DNA of 64,000 nucleotides from Stomorhina lunata (Eukaryota; Arthropoda; Insecta; Diptera; Rhiniidae). The stretch lies in the NCBI GenBank assembly GCA_933228675.1, contig OW121744.1, forward strand, positions 113,266,671 to 113,330,670. Reading direction: 5' to 3'. Below, piece after piece: positions 1 through 13,060 of this stretch. Numbering within the stretch: the stretch's first letter is position 1; each line of letters starts with the position of its first letter. Below the pieces are notes generated by a model. The model was not told where the DNA came from. It was given only the letters and a program-made list of their open reading frames with translations, and made no database searches. The position numbers and the translations under genes were made by a program.

Positions 1-985
1 TATGACTAGACTATGACTAGACTATGACTAGACTATGACTAGACTATGACTAGACTATGACTAGACTATGACTAGACTAGACTATGACTAGACTATGACT
101 AGACTATGACTAGACTATGACTAGACTATGACTAGACTATGACTAGACTATGACTAGACTATGACTAGACTATGACTAGACTATGACTAGACTATGACTA
201 GACTATGACTAGACTATGACTAGACTATGACTAGACTATGACTAGACTATGACTAGACTATGACTAGACTATGACTAGACTATGACTAGACTATGACTAG
301 ACTATGACTAGACTATGACTAGACTATGACTAGACTATGACTAGACTATGACTAGACTATGACTAGACTATGACTAGACTATGACTAGACTATGACTAGA
401 CTATGACTAGACTATGACTAGACTATGACTAGACTATGACTAGACTATGACTAGACTATGACTAGACTATGACTAGACTATGACTAGACTATGACTAGAC
501 TATGACTAGACTATGACTAGACTATGACTAGACTATGACTAGACTATGACTAGACTATGACTAGACTATGACTAGACTATGACTAGACTATGACTAGACT
601 ATGACTAGACTATGACTAGACTATGACTAGACTATGACTAGACTATGACTAGACTATGACTAGACTATGACTAGACTATGACTAGACTATGACTAGACTA
701 TGACTAGACTATGACTAGACTATGACTAGACTATGACTAGACTATGACTAGACTATGACTAGACTATGACTAGACTATGACTAGACTATGACTAGACTAT
801 GACTAGACTATGACTAGACTATGACTAGACTATGACTAGACTATGACTAGACTATGACTAGACTATGACTAGACTATGACTTGACTATGACTAGGCTATG
901 ACTAGACTATGACTAGACTATGACTAGGCTATGTCTAGACTATGACTATACTATGACTAGATTATAAATAGACTATGACTAATCA
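1..985. repeat. 11-bp tandem satellite (family G), forward orientation, cut by window edge
   Basis: Unit GACTATGACTA is repeated head to tail, nearly perfectly from base 1 to about 890 and then with growing substitutions until it fades near 985. That is roughly 90 units. One shortened unit (GACTAGACTAG) occurs near 70-80. The array runs off the left edge, so its full size is unknown. The decayed right flank next to a homogeneous core is the usual pattern for arrays evolving by unequal exchange. The unit contains the palindrome CTAG. The reverse-complement array is at 24885-26556. Confidence 0.97.
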
Positions 986-2629
986 TGGAACTATGGGTAG
1001 TTGCTGTAGCTCCTTAAACATTGGTACATTTATTATTTCCCCTTATTCTTTTAAACAAATTTCAGCCAAATTTACTTAAAACAATAAAAATTACATAAAG
1101 GAATATGTCAGCAGAACAGACAACAGGAGCAGTAGCAGCAGCAAAGGAAAACTTAAACTATAACATTTTAAGAATCAGACAAGACAAGAAGACTATTGTT
1201 ATGATTTCCTTTATTTTATTTATTTAACTTCGTTATAGTATTAAGAAATGATTTTTTTTTCATTTTATGCTCCATAATGGAATTTAAATATTTCACAAAA
1301 TAATATTTACTTTTCAGTATTATCATCCTTTTCTGCTGACTATGAGGGAAAATTGAAAAATTGGAAATATAAAAATGCAAACCATTGGCAGTGCCAAAAA
1401 ATATAAATTGGCAAATATTAAATTTTTGTATTTAAGGTGAAAATTAAATCAATTAAAGAGAAATTTTATTATTTTTAGTTGAAAGGATGTGTGAACAAAT
1501 ATGGTGATTTGGAAAATGGCTATGAAACTAGAAAAAAAACTAGAGAGAAAAATAAATTTTTTGAAACACAGATATGGCAAATTTCCAAATAAAATGGGAA
1601 AAGTGATATTTTAGTTAGGTTTTTGAAATAGTAATGGGGAAACATTTTTAAAACAATTTGGGTAAAAAAAAATTAAAAATTTATTCTTTTTCAAATAAAT
1701 CAGAATCTTTTTGACTTTTCCTTGTTCTACAACTCCCAGGACCATCTTACATATGTCATTAAGCTGTTGGCCATTCATTGACTTATGTATGTTCAGTTTT
1801 TTTATTTCTACCACTTTATTCTTAAAAGCCACAAAAGTGAAGTAAACTGCAGAAAGAAAGACTTTCTAAGATCTTTTTTGCTTTATATTCCTAATGAACA
1901 AGGAAAGAATTTTGTAGATTTTTTCATTTTTATTTCTTTTCTTTTTTTATGGTTTTCCAAGACAAATCACTGTGGTGCATTTTTGTTGAAAATGTTGTTT
2001 CGTCTTTAAGTCATGCAGAGACATGCACAATGAAAATTGTTTTATTTTTCTGTTGAAATATGTTTAGTTTTTATATCCTGTTATACTGACGATACTCAAA
2101 GTAAGTTTATTACAAAATATTTATAAAGGATACATGAAAAAGACCAGAAAAGTTTTAAAGCAAATTTAAGACTTAAGGTTTTTTAATTTAAACCCAGCAA
2201 GTCAAAAAAAAAAAAATTTTGAACGAAAATATTTGAAGACAATTTTTCAAAAATTTATTTTTTTTTTAGAAAATTTTCAAAAATTGATTTTTCTTTAGTT
2301 CAAAAACAAGCTTTCCCCATTGGTCCGCTGGGTATATATTGACTACATTACTACTACGATGTATGATTTTGTATGTTTGTATTTGTGCATTAGTGTCTGT
2401 TGCATGAACTACATCCACAACCGCAAAATACTCTACAATTCCCTGTGAAAATTTAACGATTCTTTTTGCACTAAATACAGTTTTTTATATTATTTTAGCT
2501 CCACTTACGCTTTGTACTTTATATTATATTATACTATTGGGTTACTTAAAGCGAAATACATATATCTAAAGAATACATTAAAAAGTTAGGGATAAAAAGG
2601 ATTAAAGTTGACCTTTTAAGAGCCCATAT
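986..2629. other. AT-rich unique sequence, no gene seen
   Basis: No exon with convincing splice sites or protein-like composition is visible. A CAG/CAA-rich patch lies at about 1111-1150. Short open frames at 1611-1832 and 1785-2009 are Phe/Lys/Asn-rich, overlap on opposite strands and look like chance readings of AT-rich DNA. Confidence 0.6.
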
Positions 2630-4880
2630 GAGAAAAATTTGAAACCAAAAAATTTTAAATTTTTGTTGAAATTTTCTACAAAATTTTTCAGACAAAAAAT
2701 TTTTTAAAACTTTACTATACAAATAATAAATTAAAAAAAAAATTAGAAATTTTTGAAAAATTTCTTATAAAAATGTGAAATTTTTGAAAATTTTTCTATA
2801 AAAACAAGATATTTTTGAAAAATTTTTGAAAAATTTTCTATAAAAATAAGAAATTTTTCTAAAATTTTCTATAAAAATAAAATTTTTTTCAAAAATTTCC
2901 TATAAAAATAAAAAAAAATTTTGAAAAATTTCTATAAAAAAAAAATCAATTTTTAAAAACTTCCTATAAAAATAAAAAAAAATTTTGAAATATGTTCTTT
3001 AAAAATAAGACATTTTGTAAAAAATTTTGTCTTAATATACGAGATTTTTGAAAAATTTCCTATAAAAATAAGAAAATTTTGAAAAATTTTAAAAAATTTC
3101 CTATAAAAATAAGAAGCTTTTGAAAAATTTCCTTAAAAAAATAAGAAATTTTTGAAAAATTTTCTATAAAAATAAAGAAATTTTGAAACAATTTCCTATA
3201 AAAATAAGCAATTTTTGAAAAATTTCCCATAAAAATATAAAATTTTAGGAAAATTTCCTAAAAAAAAACTTAGAAATTTTTGAAAAATTTCCTACAAAAA
3301 ATAAGAAATTTTTGAAAAATTTTCTAAAAAAGTAAGTAATTTTTGAAAAATTTCCTAAAAAAAATAAGAAATTTAAGGAAAATTTCCTAAAAAAAATGAG
3401 AAATTTTTGAAAAATTTCCTAACAAAATAAGAAAATTTTGAAAAATTTTAAAAAATTTCCTATAAAAATAAGAACTTTTTGAAAATTTTCCCAAAAAAAT
3501 AAGAAATTTTATGAAAATTTCCTAAAAAAAATGAGAAATTTTTGAAAAATTTCCTAAGAAAATAACAAATGTTTTGAAAAATTTTCTATAAAAATAAGAA
3601 ACTTTAAAAAAACACCTATAAAAATAAGAAATTTCTAAAAAATAAGAATTTTTGGAAATTTTTTTATAAAAATAAAATATTTTTGTAAAATGTAAAATTT
3701 TTAGAAGAATTTCCTGAAAAACTGTGAAATTTTTTAAGAAACTCATAAAAAAATAAGAAATTTTTTAAAAGTTTCATAAAAAAATAAGAATTTTTTTTTT
3801 AATTTCCCATAAAAATAAGATATTATTAAAGCATTTCCTATAAAAGTAAGAAATGTAAAAAAAAAAATTCTTATAAAAATGTCAAAAATTAAATTTTCGA
3901 AAAGTTTCCTATAAAAATGGGAAATTTTAAAAATATCCTATAAAAATAGGAAATTTTTAAAAAGTTTCCTAAATAAATAGGAAATTTTTAAAAAATTTCC
4001 TAAAAAAATAGGAATTTTAAAAAAAAATTTCCCATAAAAATAGTATTTTTTTTTAAAATTTCCTTAAAAAAATAGTAAATTTTTGAAAAATTTCCTATAA
4101 AAATAAGAAATTTTTGAAAAATTTCTTATAAAAATAAATAAACTTTGAAAAATTTTCTATAGAAATAAGATTTTTTGAAAAAATTTCTCCAAAAATAAAA
4201 TTTTTTTTTTAATTTCCTATAAAAATAAGAAATTTTTGGAAAATTTCCTATAAAAGTAAGAAATTTAAAAAAAAAATCTATAAAAATAGGGAATTGTTAA
4301 AAATTTTCTTATAAAAATAAGAAATTTTAGAAAATTTTCCTTAAAAAATTTTAGAAAAATTTCCTATACAAAGAAATTTTTGAAAAATTTCCTATACAAA
4401 GAAATTTTTGAAAAATTTATAAAAATTAGAAATTTTTGAAAAATTTCCTATAAAAATAAGAAATTTTTGAGAAGTTCCCTATAAAAGTAAACAATTTTTG
4501 AAAATTTTCCTACAAACATAAGAAATTTTTTTAAATTTCCTATAAAAATAAGAAATTCTTGAAAAATTTCCTAAAATAATAAGAAATTTTAGAAAAATTT
4601 CTAAAAAAAAACACTTTTTAAAAATGAATAAAAATAATAATTTTTTGAAAAATTTTCGAAAAAAATAAAAAAAAAATTTCCAATCGAAATAAGAAATTTT
4701 TGAAAAATTTCCTATCGAAATAAGAAATTTTTGAAAAATTTCCTATAAAAATAAGAAATTTTTGAAAAATTTCTTATAAAGATAAAAAAAATTTCCTACA
4801 AAATTATGAAATTTTTTAAAACTTTCCTTTAAAACTAAGACATTTTTAAAAGTTTCTTATATAACAAGAAAGAACAAAAT
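2630..4880. repeat. Family A 31-bp satellite, minus orientation, old and diverged
   Basis: Degenerate copies of a 31-bp unit made of CCTATAAAAATAAG-like and AAATTTTTGAAAAATTT parts. The central bases (AAAA in one half, G in the other) mark the reverse orientation relative to 6232-7975. Units vary by substitutions and small indels throughout, so this block is older or less homogenised than the arrays at 6232 and 8850. Edges are fuzzy. Open frames inside it are repeat translations. Confidence 0.9.
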
Positions 4881-6231
4881 CTTTGTATTAATTGTTGATA
4901 AAAATCTTTGAATTTCATTTATATTTGAGTTGTTAAGAAAACGTTACACGTGTCCTTAAAAATTAAGTAACTTTCACTGTTTTTTATTTTTATTATTTTC
5001 TGTTGTATCTTTTTAGGCGTTACGCTGTCTACGAAAAAGGAAAAAAATATCCCAAAAACATAATAATAAAACATGTGTATTTTATCAAATTGCCCATTTC
5101 TTATTTAAAGCCATTAAAGAAAATATTTTATCATTTTTTTTGTGATTTAAGCCCTAAGAATTTTCAATATAATTTTTTATGTAGAATTAATTTTTTTAGG
5201 TTACAAGAAAAAAATGGTTTTTATTTTCAAATGGTATGTTAAAAAATTAAATTGAGCATCAATAAAAATTCTAATAAAATATTTATTTTAAATTCGATTT
5301 TCCCCAACTCTAAGCTTTTAAAACTGTTTGTTCGTGTCTTATGTATTTGAGTATGAGCCATTGAGTGTCTAAGGATTAGACATTTTTCCAAGATTTTCCT
5401 GATGAGCATTTTAAAATGTTTCTTTTCTCAGAGATTATGACTGCGCGTGTCTTCTTGTCAGTTTAAAACCGTCTGCAGCATAAATTCGTTTATTTCAAAA
5501 CTGTTTCCGTTGTGCCTTTAGACAAGCGAAAATTGCACATTACATTCTCTACATATTGATGACAATGAAGTAGAATGTGTCAAGAGATACAGAAATTTTA
5601 TTCGCATTTATGGCAAATTTTTCAAAATTTTGAATTTGGAATTCTTAAAAAGAATTTTACTTAAATTGACTATTCGTGTAACAAATTCAAATGTTTTCAT
5701 CACAGACTCCTCCTTTTCCTTGTGTTTCTAATTAAGTGTGTGTGACCCACACACCCTAACATACATATGCAAAAATAGCTAAACAAACACAGACTTAGCT
5801 GGGTGTGTTAATGTCTACAAATATGCGTCATTTCTTTATTGTCTGTCATTTCCAGTTAGTTTTGCTTTGTAGTCCTTTAACCACCTGAACCTGCAACATT
5901 CTATTTTCTAGTGGCAAGTCTAGCTTTTGTTTGCTTTTGTCAGCTGCAAAAATAAATAATGGAACAGGGAAAAGCAGAAAAATGAGCAAAGATAAACAAA
6001 ATTTAACATAATTGTTGCAAATGAAAATGCAACAATTATGTAGATTGAAATAAATTATTTTATATTAAATCAAAAGTGTGAGAAAAAATTCTGTATATTT
6101 TTAAACCGACAAATTACCTACTAACACAATCTTTAATCTGCAAGATTAATTGCCAATAACAATAACAGTAAGCAATTATAACGTTGCTATCAAATTATAT
6201 TAATTTGTTGCCCCACAGTGCAATATTTTTA
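4881..6231. other. Unique AT-rich spacer between arrays, no gene seen
   Basis: The sequence is more complex than the flanking arrays, with CA-rich tracts around 5740-5790 and a perfect hairpin at 6006-6041 (listed separately). The open frame at 5003-5242 has a Lys/Phe/Ile-rich product without recognisable features and is not supported as a gene. Confidence 0.55.
6006..6041. repeat. Perfect 14-bp inverted repeat (hairpin)
   Basis: ACATAATTGTTGCA (6006-6019) and its exact reverse complement TGCAACAATTATGT (6028-6041) flank an 8-base loop, AATGAAAA. It lies in unique sequence about 190 bp before a family A array. No family assignment; it could be a chance structure, a regulatory dyad or a remnant of an inverted-repeat element. 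Confidence 0.8.
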
Positions 6232-7975
6232 CAAAAACCAAAAATTTGAAATTTTATATTTTTTCAAAAATTTCTTATTTTTTTATGAAATTTTTCAAAA
6301 ATTTCTTATTTTCACAAAAATTTATTTTTAAAGGAAATTTTTCAAAAATTTCCTATTTTTATAGGAAATTTTTCAAAAATTTCCTATTTTTATAGGAAAT
6401 TTTTCAAAAATTTTCTATTTTTATAGGAAATTTTTCAAAAATTTCCTATTTTTATAGGAAATTTTTCAAAAATTTCCTATTTTTATAGGAAATTTTTCAA
6501 AAATTTCCTATTTTTACAGGAAATTTTTCAAAAATTTCCTATTTTTATAGGAAATTTTTCAAAAATTTCCTATTTTTATAGGAAATTTTTCAAAAATTTC
6601 CTATTTTTATAGGAAATTTTTCAAAAATTTCCTATTTTTATAGGAAATTTTTCAAAAATTTCCTATTTTTATAGGAAATTTTTCAAAAATTTCCTATTTT
6701 TATAGGAAATTTTTCAAAAATTTCCTATTTTTATAGGAAATTTTTCAAAAATTTCCTATTTTTATAGGAAATTTTTCAAAAATTTCCTATTTTTATAGGA
6801 AATTTTTCAAAAATTTCCTATTTTTATAGGAAATTTTTCAAAAATTTCCTATTTTTATAGGAAATTTTTCAAAAATTTCCTATTTTTATAGGAAATTTTT
6901 CAAAAATTTCCTATTTTTATAGGAAATTTTTCAAAAATTTCCTATTTTTATAGGAAATTTTTCAAAAATTTCCTATTTTTATAGGAAATTTTTCAAAAAT
7001 TTCCTATTTTTATAGGAAATTTTTCAAAAATTTCCTATTTTTATAGGAAATTTTTCAAAAATTTCCTATTTTTATAGGAAATTTTTCAAAAATTTCCTAT
7101 TTTTATAGGAAATTTTTCAAAAATTTCCTATTTTATAGGAAATTTTTCAAAAATTTCCTATTTTTATAGGAAATTTTTCAAAAATTTCCTATTTTTATAG
7201 GAAATTTTTCAAAAATTTCCTATTTTTATAGGAAATTTTTCAAAAATTTCCTATTTTTATAGGAAATTTTTCAAAAATTTCCTATTTTTATAGGAAATTT
7301 TTCAAAAATTTCCTATTTTTATAGGAAATTTTTCAAAAATTTCCTATTTTTATAGACAATTTTTCAAAAATTTCCTATTTTTATAGGAAATTTTTCAAAA
7401 ATTTCCTATTTTTATAGGAAATTTTTCAAAAATTTCCTATTTTTATAGGAAATTTTTCAAAAATTTCCTATTTTTATAGGAAATTTTTCAAAAATTTCTT
7501 ATTTTTATAGGAAATTTTTCAAAAATTTCCTATTTTTATAGGAAATTTTTCAAAAATTTCCTATTTTTATAGGAAATTTTTCAAAAATTTCCTATTTTTA
7601 GAGGAAATTTTTCAAAAATTTCCTATTTTTATAGGAAATTTTTCAAAAAATTTCCTATTTTTATAGGAAATTTTTCAAAAATGTCCTATTTTTATAGGAA
7701 ATTTTTCAAAAATTTCCTGTTTTTTATAGGAAATTTTTCAAAAATTTCCTTTTTTTATAGGAAATTTTTCAAAAATTTCCTGTTTTTTATAGGAAATTTT
7801 TTAAAAATTTCCTATTTTTATAGGAAATTTTTCAAAAATTTCCTATTTTTATAGGAATTTTTTCGAAAATTTCCTATTTTTTTATCGGAAATTTTTCAAA
7901 AATTTCCCATTTTTATAGGAAATTTTTCAAAAACAATTTTTCAAAAATTACAATTTTAATATTTTTATAGGACAT
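6232..7975. repeat. Family A 31-bp satellite, plus orientation, highly homogeneous
   Basis: About 55 copies of a 31-bp unit formed by CCTATTTTTATAGG (14 bp) followed by AAATTTTTCAAAAATTT (17 bp). Each half is a palindrome: arms CCTAT/ATAGG around TTTT, and arms AAATTTTT/AAAAATTT around a single C. From about 6340 to 7700 the units are nearly identical, and both ends decay, as expected for unequal exchange. No unit carries a spacer, so this is not a CRISPR array. Confidence 0.97.
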
Positions 7976-8849
7976 TTGGTTCTTATAAATATTTGAATAT
8001 TTTAAAATATATTGAAACAATATTTCTGTAAAATTGCCTAGAAAAATGTCTATTTTATATTCGTTGGAACTTTATTTGTTACTCTTTCATTAGAAATTCC
8101 TGCCATAGTATTTCCATTTCCTTTTTTTTATTTTCTTTTAAAAAATATTTATCTCATGTGAGTTTAGAATTTTTGTTCTATACTTTCAAGATGGTTACAA
8201 TACATTTATTTCATTTTATTCTAGTCTGTCATTTGGTTGTTCATATTTGGAATTTCATTTATTAAATTTTATAAGATATGCACACAGACTGAATATATTT
8301 CGAACATTTGCTGGAAAAATAACATAAATAGCAAATTGACAGACCCTTAAGGGGCTCGTCAGAACATTTTTACAAACATATATTTATATATTAACAACTT
8401 CTTTAATCTTTCGATAGTGCCGAAATTTTTTAGAGTTATGACTATGTTTTTGCAAATGTAAGAATATGTGTATCCTGCCTTTCAAATACTTCAAGTGTTT
8501 AGTTTAACAAAATGTTGTTCCTTCGTTAGTAATTTTTTATTTTTTCTTATCATTTGAAAAGTATTTGTAACTAGTATTTAAAAATATTTTAACAAAAAAA
8601 TATTTTACAAAAACAAAAAACTTCTTGTATTGAGGGAAAGAATATAGAAAATTGCAATTACTTGGAAATAAAATGGAAAATGTCAGAAAAAAACATGAAA
8701 GGATTTGTCATGTATTTACACTCACGATTACAAATGCATGTAGAAAATAAAAATTTACCACAAAAATATGTTTGAAAAAAAAAGAAATCTTATATCTTTT
8801 CATTTGAATGTCATTGTCTAAAAAAATTCTTCTTTTTACAAAAGTAGTT
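7976..8849. other. Unique AT-rich spacer, no gene seen
   Basis: Mixed AT-rich sequence with no open frame of note, no clear splice-flanked exon and no recognised element. Confidence 0.55.
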
Positions 8850-10290
8850 AATTTTCTAAAAATTTCCTATAAAAAAGAAATCTTTAAAAAAATAAGAAAA
8901 CAAAGAAAGTTTTGAAAAAATTAAAGTATTTTTAAAAATTTTTCACTAAAAATATGAAACTTTTGAAAAAATTCGTATAAAAATATGAAAATTTTGAAAA
9001 ATTTCCTATAAAATTATGAAAATTTTGAAAAATTTCCTATAAAAATAGGAAAATTTTAAAAAATTTCCTATAAAAATAGGAAATTTTTGAAAAATTTCCT
9101 TTAAAAACAGGAATTTTTTGAAAAATTTCCTATAAAAATAGGAAATATTTGAAAAATTTCCTATAAAAATAGGAAATTTTTGAAAAATTTCCTATAAAAA
9201 TATAAAATTTTTGAAAAATTTCCTATAAAAATAGGAAATTTTTGAAAAATTTCTTATAAAAATAGGAAATTTTTGAAAAATTTCCTATAAAAATAGGAAA
9301 TTTTTGAAAAATTTTCTATAAAAATAGGAAATTTTTGAAAAATTTCCTATAAAAATAGGAAATTTTTGAAAAATTTCCTATAAAAATAGGAAATTTTTGA
9401 AAAATTTCCTATAAAAATAGGAAATTTTTGAAAAATTTCCTATGAAAATAGGAAATTTTTGAAAAATTTCCTATAAAAATAGGAAATTTTTGAAAAATTT
9501 CCTATAAAAATAGGAAATTTTTGAAAAATTTCCTATAAAAATAGGAAATTTTTGAAAAATTTCCTATAAAAATAGGAAATATTTGAAAAATTTCCTATAA
9601 AAATAGGAAATTTTTGAAAAATTTCCTATAAAAATAGGAAATTTTTGAAAAATTTCCTATAAAAATAGGAAATTTTTGAAAAATTTCCTATAAAAATAGG
9701 AAATTTTTGAAAAATTTCCTATAGAAATAGGAAATTTTTGAAAAATTTCCTATAAAAATAGGAAATTTTTGAAAAATTTCCTATAAAAATAGGAAATTTT
9801 TGAAAAATTTCCTATAAAAATAGGAAATTTTTGAAAAATTTCCTGTAAAAATAGGAAATTTTTGAAAAATTTCCTATAAAAATAGGAAATTTTTGAAAAA
9901 TTTCCTATAAAAATAGGAAATTTTTGAAAAATTTCCTATAAAAATAGGAAATTTTTGAAAAATTTCCTATAAAAATAGGAAATTTTTGAAAAATTTCCTA
10001 TAAAAATAGGAAATTTTTGAAAAATTTCCTATAAAAATAGGAAATTTTTGAAAAATTTCTTATAAAAATAGGAAATTTTTGAAAAATTTCCTATAAAAAT
10101 AGGAAATTTTTGAAAAATTTCCTATAAATATAGAAAATTTTTGGAAAAAATTCCTATAAAAATAGGAAATTTTTGAAAAATTTCCTATAAAAATAGGAAA
10201 TGTTTGAAAAATTTTCTATAAAAATAGGAAATTTTTGAAAAATTTCCTATGAAAACAGGAAAAATTTGAAAAATATCAAAAAAATTTTTC
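8850..10290. repeat. Family A 31-bp satellite, minus orientation, homogeneous
   Basis: About 45 copies of the reverse-complement form (CCTATAAAAATAGG, then AAATTTTTGAAAAATTT). The left 150 bp and the last units are diverged, while the core from about 9010 to 10260 is nearly uniform. With 6232-7975 it forms a large inverted pair separated by about 0.9 kb. Confidence 0.97.
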
Positions 10291-10463
10291 TTTTAAATTT
10301 ATTGGTACTTTTATAATGGAATTATATAAATCAGATCTGTTATTTAGCAACTTAAAAACGTCATAAAATATAAATTAAAAGTTGATTTTCATTCAAGTGC
10401 CATTCGAACAAATAAATAAGTGATTGTTCCATTTTGCTATCATACAGATGTTGTTACTACTCA

Positions 10464-10491
10464 GATGATGATGTTGCTGCTGCTGTTGCTG
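10464..10491. repeat. GATG/TTGCTG triplet microsatellite
   Basis: GATGATGATG is followed by TTGCTGCTGCTGTTGCTG. Read on the minus strand in one frame it gives a Gln-rich run, but no exon evidence surrounds it. Confidence 0.8.
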
Positions 10492-10974
10492 TCGGTAAAA
10501 CCCCAGCAACATAAACCTTTGATAAGCTATGGCATTGTGGATGTATGAACTAGTGATAAATAAAAAACGGAACCGAGTAACAGATACAAATTTGCAAAAA
10601 AGATAAAACGTGCGCCAATCTGCATACAAATGACCAACTCAAAAAACACTCGAAATCTATCAGGACGAAACGAAAACAAAAAAATAGGGAATAAAGATGA
10701 AAAATGAAAGCAAATAAGTTGTTCTAGTTTAGGTTCATCCATCACAAGGGTTGTCAACATTATTCATCTCAAGCCTGTCATGTCGATTTTAAACAGTCCG
10801 TCATTTAGTTCGTTATTGTTGCAGTAATACTAGACATTACCAAATCCTGACTACTCAGTCCACCAACTAACACCCTGAGATACGACCCCAGCAGCGTTAA
10901 AGTCTCCACTATTCTTGTAGTTAAAAAATCATTTTAGTTTGAAATCCTTTTGTTGAAATCATTTTTTGTTTATC

Positions 10975-11046
10975 CATTCACTCACTCACTCACTCACTCA
11001 CTCATTCACTCAGTCAGTCAGTCAGTCGTTTATTCATTCATTCATT
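10975..11046. repeat. Compound tetranucleotide microsatellite
   Basis: A CACT run, then a CAGT run, then a CATT run, all steps in the same 4-bp phase (positions 10981-11045). This is a compound tetranucleotide tract evolving by slippage with single-base variants. Confidence 0.9.
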
Positions 11047-11390
11047 TGCTCCTCTTATATGAAGAACGTATTGTTTTATTTGCATGAATTGTATGAATGA
11101 AGAACAGAACATTCTTATAACTATTTGCCTGTCTAAACATGTTAAATCTGAAGCAATCATTTATGATGATGTTCCTCATGTTTGGCGCTGATGAAGGCGA
11201 TGACGATGATGGAATTGGAAGCAAAGATATAAAATCATTTTCAACTTTTCTTGTTTATTTATTTAGTTGTTTTATATTGTTACAGTTTTTTTATTACGAC
11301 GAAAAAATTTAAATTTTATTAAGTAAAATATTGACTCCATAAGTCTCTGTTTTAGGGTAAATTATGCAAATTTGTAAAATATTTTTCTTT

Positions 11391-12322
11391 AAATTTACAT
11401 AAACACATATTTTTTTTTTTTTTTTTTCAAAAAATATGTGTGAATGAAAAAAGTGTGTATGTGTTTATACTCACACATTCATAGGAGTAAACTCTTAAAC
11501 GAGGGACGACTTAAAATTAAAGAAAACGTGAATTTTTATAGAAAAAAGATTTGTTATTTTTATTGGAAATTTTTAAAAATTCCTTATTTCTATAGGAAAT
11601 TTAAAAAAATTATTTTTTCTATAGGAACTTTTGCCAAAAATGTATTATTTTTACATGAATTTTTTCAAAAATTATCTATTTTTCTAGGAAATTTTTCAAA
11701 AATTTCCCATTTTTATAGGAAATTTTTCTAAAATTTCCAATTTTTATAGGAAATTTTTCAAAAATTTCCTATTTTTATAGGAAATTTTTCAAAAATTTCC
11801 TATTTTTATAGGAAATTTTTCAAAAATTGCCTATTTTTATAGGAAAATTTTCAAAAATTTCCTATTTTTATAGGAAATTTTTCAAAAATTTCCTATTTTT
11901 ATAGGAAATTTTTCAAAAATTTCCAATTTTATAGGAAATTTTTCAAAAATTTCCAATTTTATAGGAAATTTTTCAAAAATTTCCTATTTTGATAGGAAAT
12001 TTTTCAAAAATTTCCTATTTTGATAGGAAATTTTTCAATAATTTCCTATTTTGATAGGAAATTTTTTAATAATTTCCTATTTTGATAGGAAATTTTTCAA
12101 AAATTTCCTATTTTGATAGGAAATTTTTCAAAAATTTCCTATTTTGCTAGTAAATTTTTCAAAAATTTCCTATTTTGCTAGTAAATTTTTCAAAAATTTC
12201 CTATTTTTATAGGAAAGTTTTTAAAAATGTCATTTTTTTATAGGAAATTTTTCAAAAATGTCCTTTTTTTATAGGAAATTTTTCAAAAATGTCCTTTTTT
12301 ATAGGAAATTTTTCAAAAATTT
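11391..12322. repeat. Duplicated module, copy 1 (leader plus family A array)
   Basis: A non-satellite leader of about 140 bp (11391-11530; AAATTTACATAAACACATAT, poly-T, then GTGTGAATGAAAAAAGTG) followed by family A units in plus orientation. The same leader starts again at 12323, giving a tandem repeat of about 932 bp. Later units in this copy carry local variants such as CCTATTTTGATAGG (about 11980-12130). Confidence 0.9.
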
Positions 12323-13060
12323 AAATTTACATAAACACATATTTTATTTTTTTTTTTCAAAAAATATGTGTGAATGAAAAAAGTGTGTATGTGTTTATAC
12401 TCACACATTCATAGGAGTAAACTCTTAAACGGGGGACGACATAAAATTAAAGATAACGTGAATTTTTATAGGAAATATTAAAAGATTTGTTATTTTTATT
12501 GGAAATTTTTATTATTATTTTTATATGAAATTTTTCAAAAATTATCTATTTTTCTAGGAAATTTTTCAAAAACTTCCTATTTTTATAGGAAATTTTTAAA
12601 AAATTTCCTATTTTTATAGGAAATTCTTCAAAAATTTCCTATTTTTATAGGAAACTTTTCAAAAATTTCCTATTTTTATAGGAAATTTTTCAAAAATTTT
12701 CTAGTTTTATAGGAAATTTTTCAAAAATTTATTATTTTTATAGGAATTTTTTCAAAAATTTCCTATTTTTATAGGAATTTTTTCAAAAATTTCCTATTTT
12801 TATAGGAAATTTTTTAAAAATTTACTAGTTTTATAGGAAATTTTTCAAACATTTACTAGTTTTATAGAAAATTTTTCAAAAATTTATTATTTTTATAGGA
12901 AAATTTTCAAAAATTTCCTATTTTTAATTTCAGTAATTTCCTATTTTGATAGGAAATTTTTCAAAAATTTATAATTTTTATAGAAAATTTTTTAAAAATT
13001 TCTAATTTTTGTAGAAAAATTTTCAAAAAGTTTTATATGATTTTTTTTTTAATTTTCAAG
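12323..13060. repeat. Duplicated module, copy 2 (leader plus diverged family A array)
   Basis: The leader is repeated with a handful of differences (for example ACGGGGGACGAC for ACGAGGGACGAC). It is followed by plus-orientation family A units that are more diverged, with variants such as TTTACTAGTTTTATAGG. The array fades near 13060. Confidence 0.88.

Larger units (their letters stand above)
10291..11390. other. Unique sequence with short microsatellites, no gene seen
   Basis: Less AT-biased than the flanks. Contains a GAT/GCT triplet tract (10464-10491) and a CACT/CAGT/CATT tetranucleotide run (10975-11046). Minus-strand frames at 10393-10760 yield a Gln run from the triplet tract and lack exon support. 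Confidence 0.55.

Noticed and set aside
10393..10760. Minus-strand frames with a poly-Gln/His run, looking like a homeotic-type exon
   Set aside because: The run comes from a triplet microsatellite; no splice sites or conserved flanking protein sequence.
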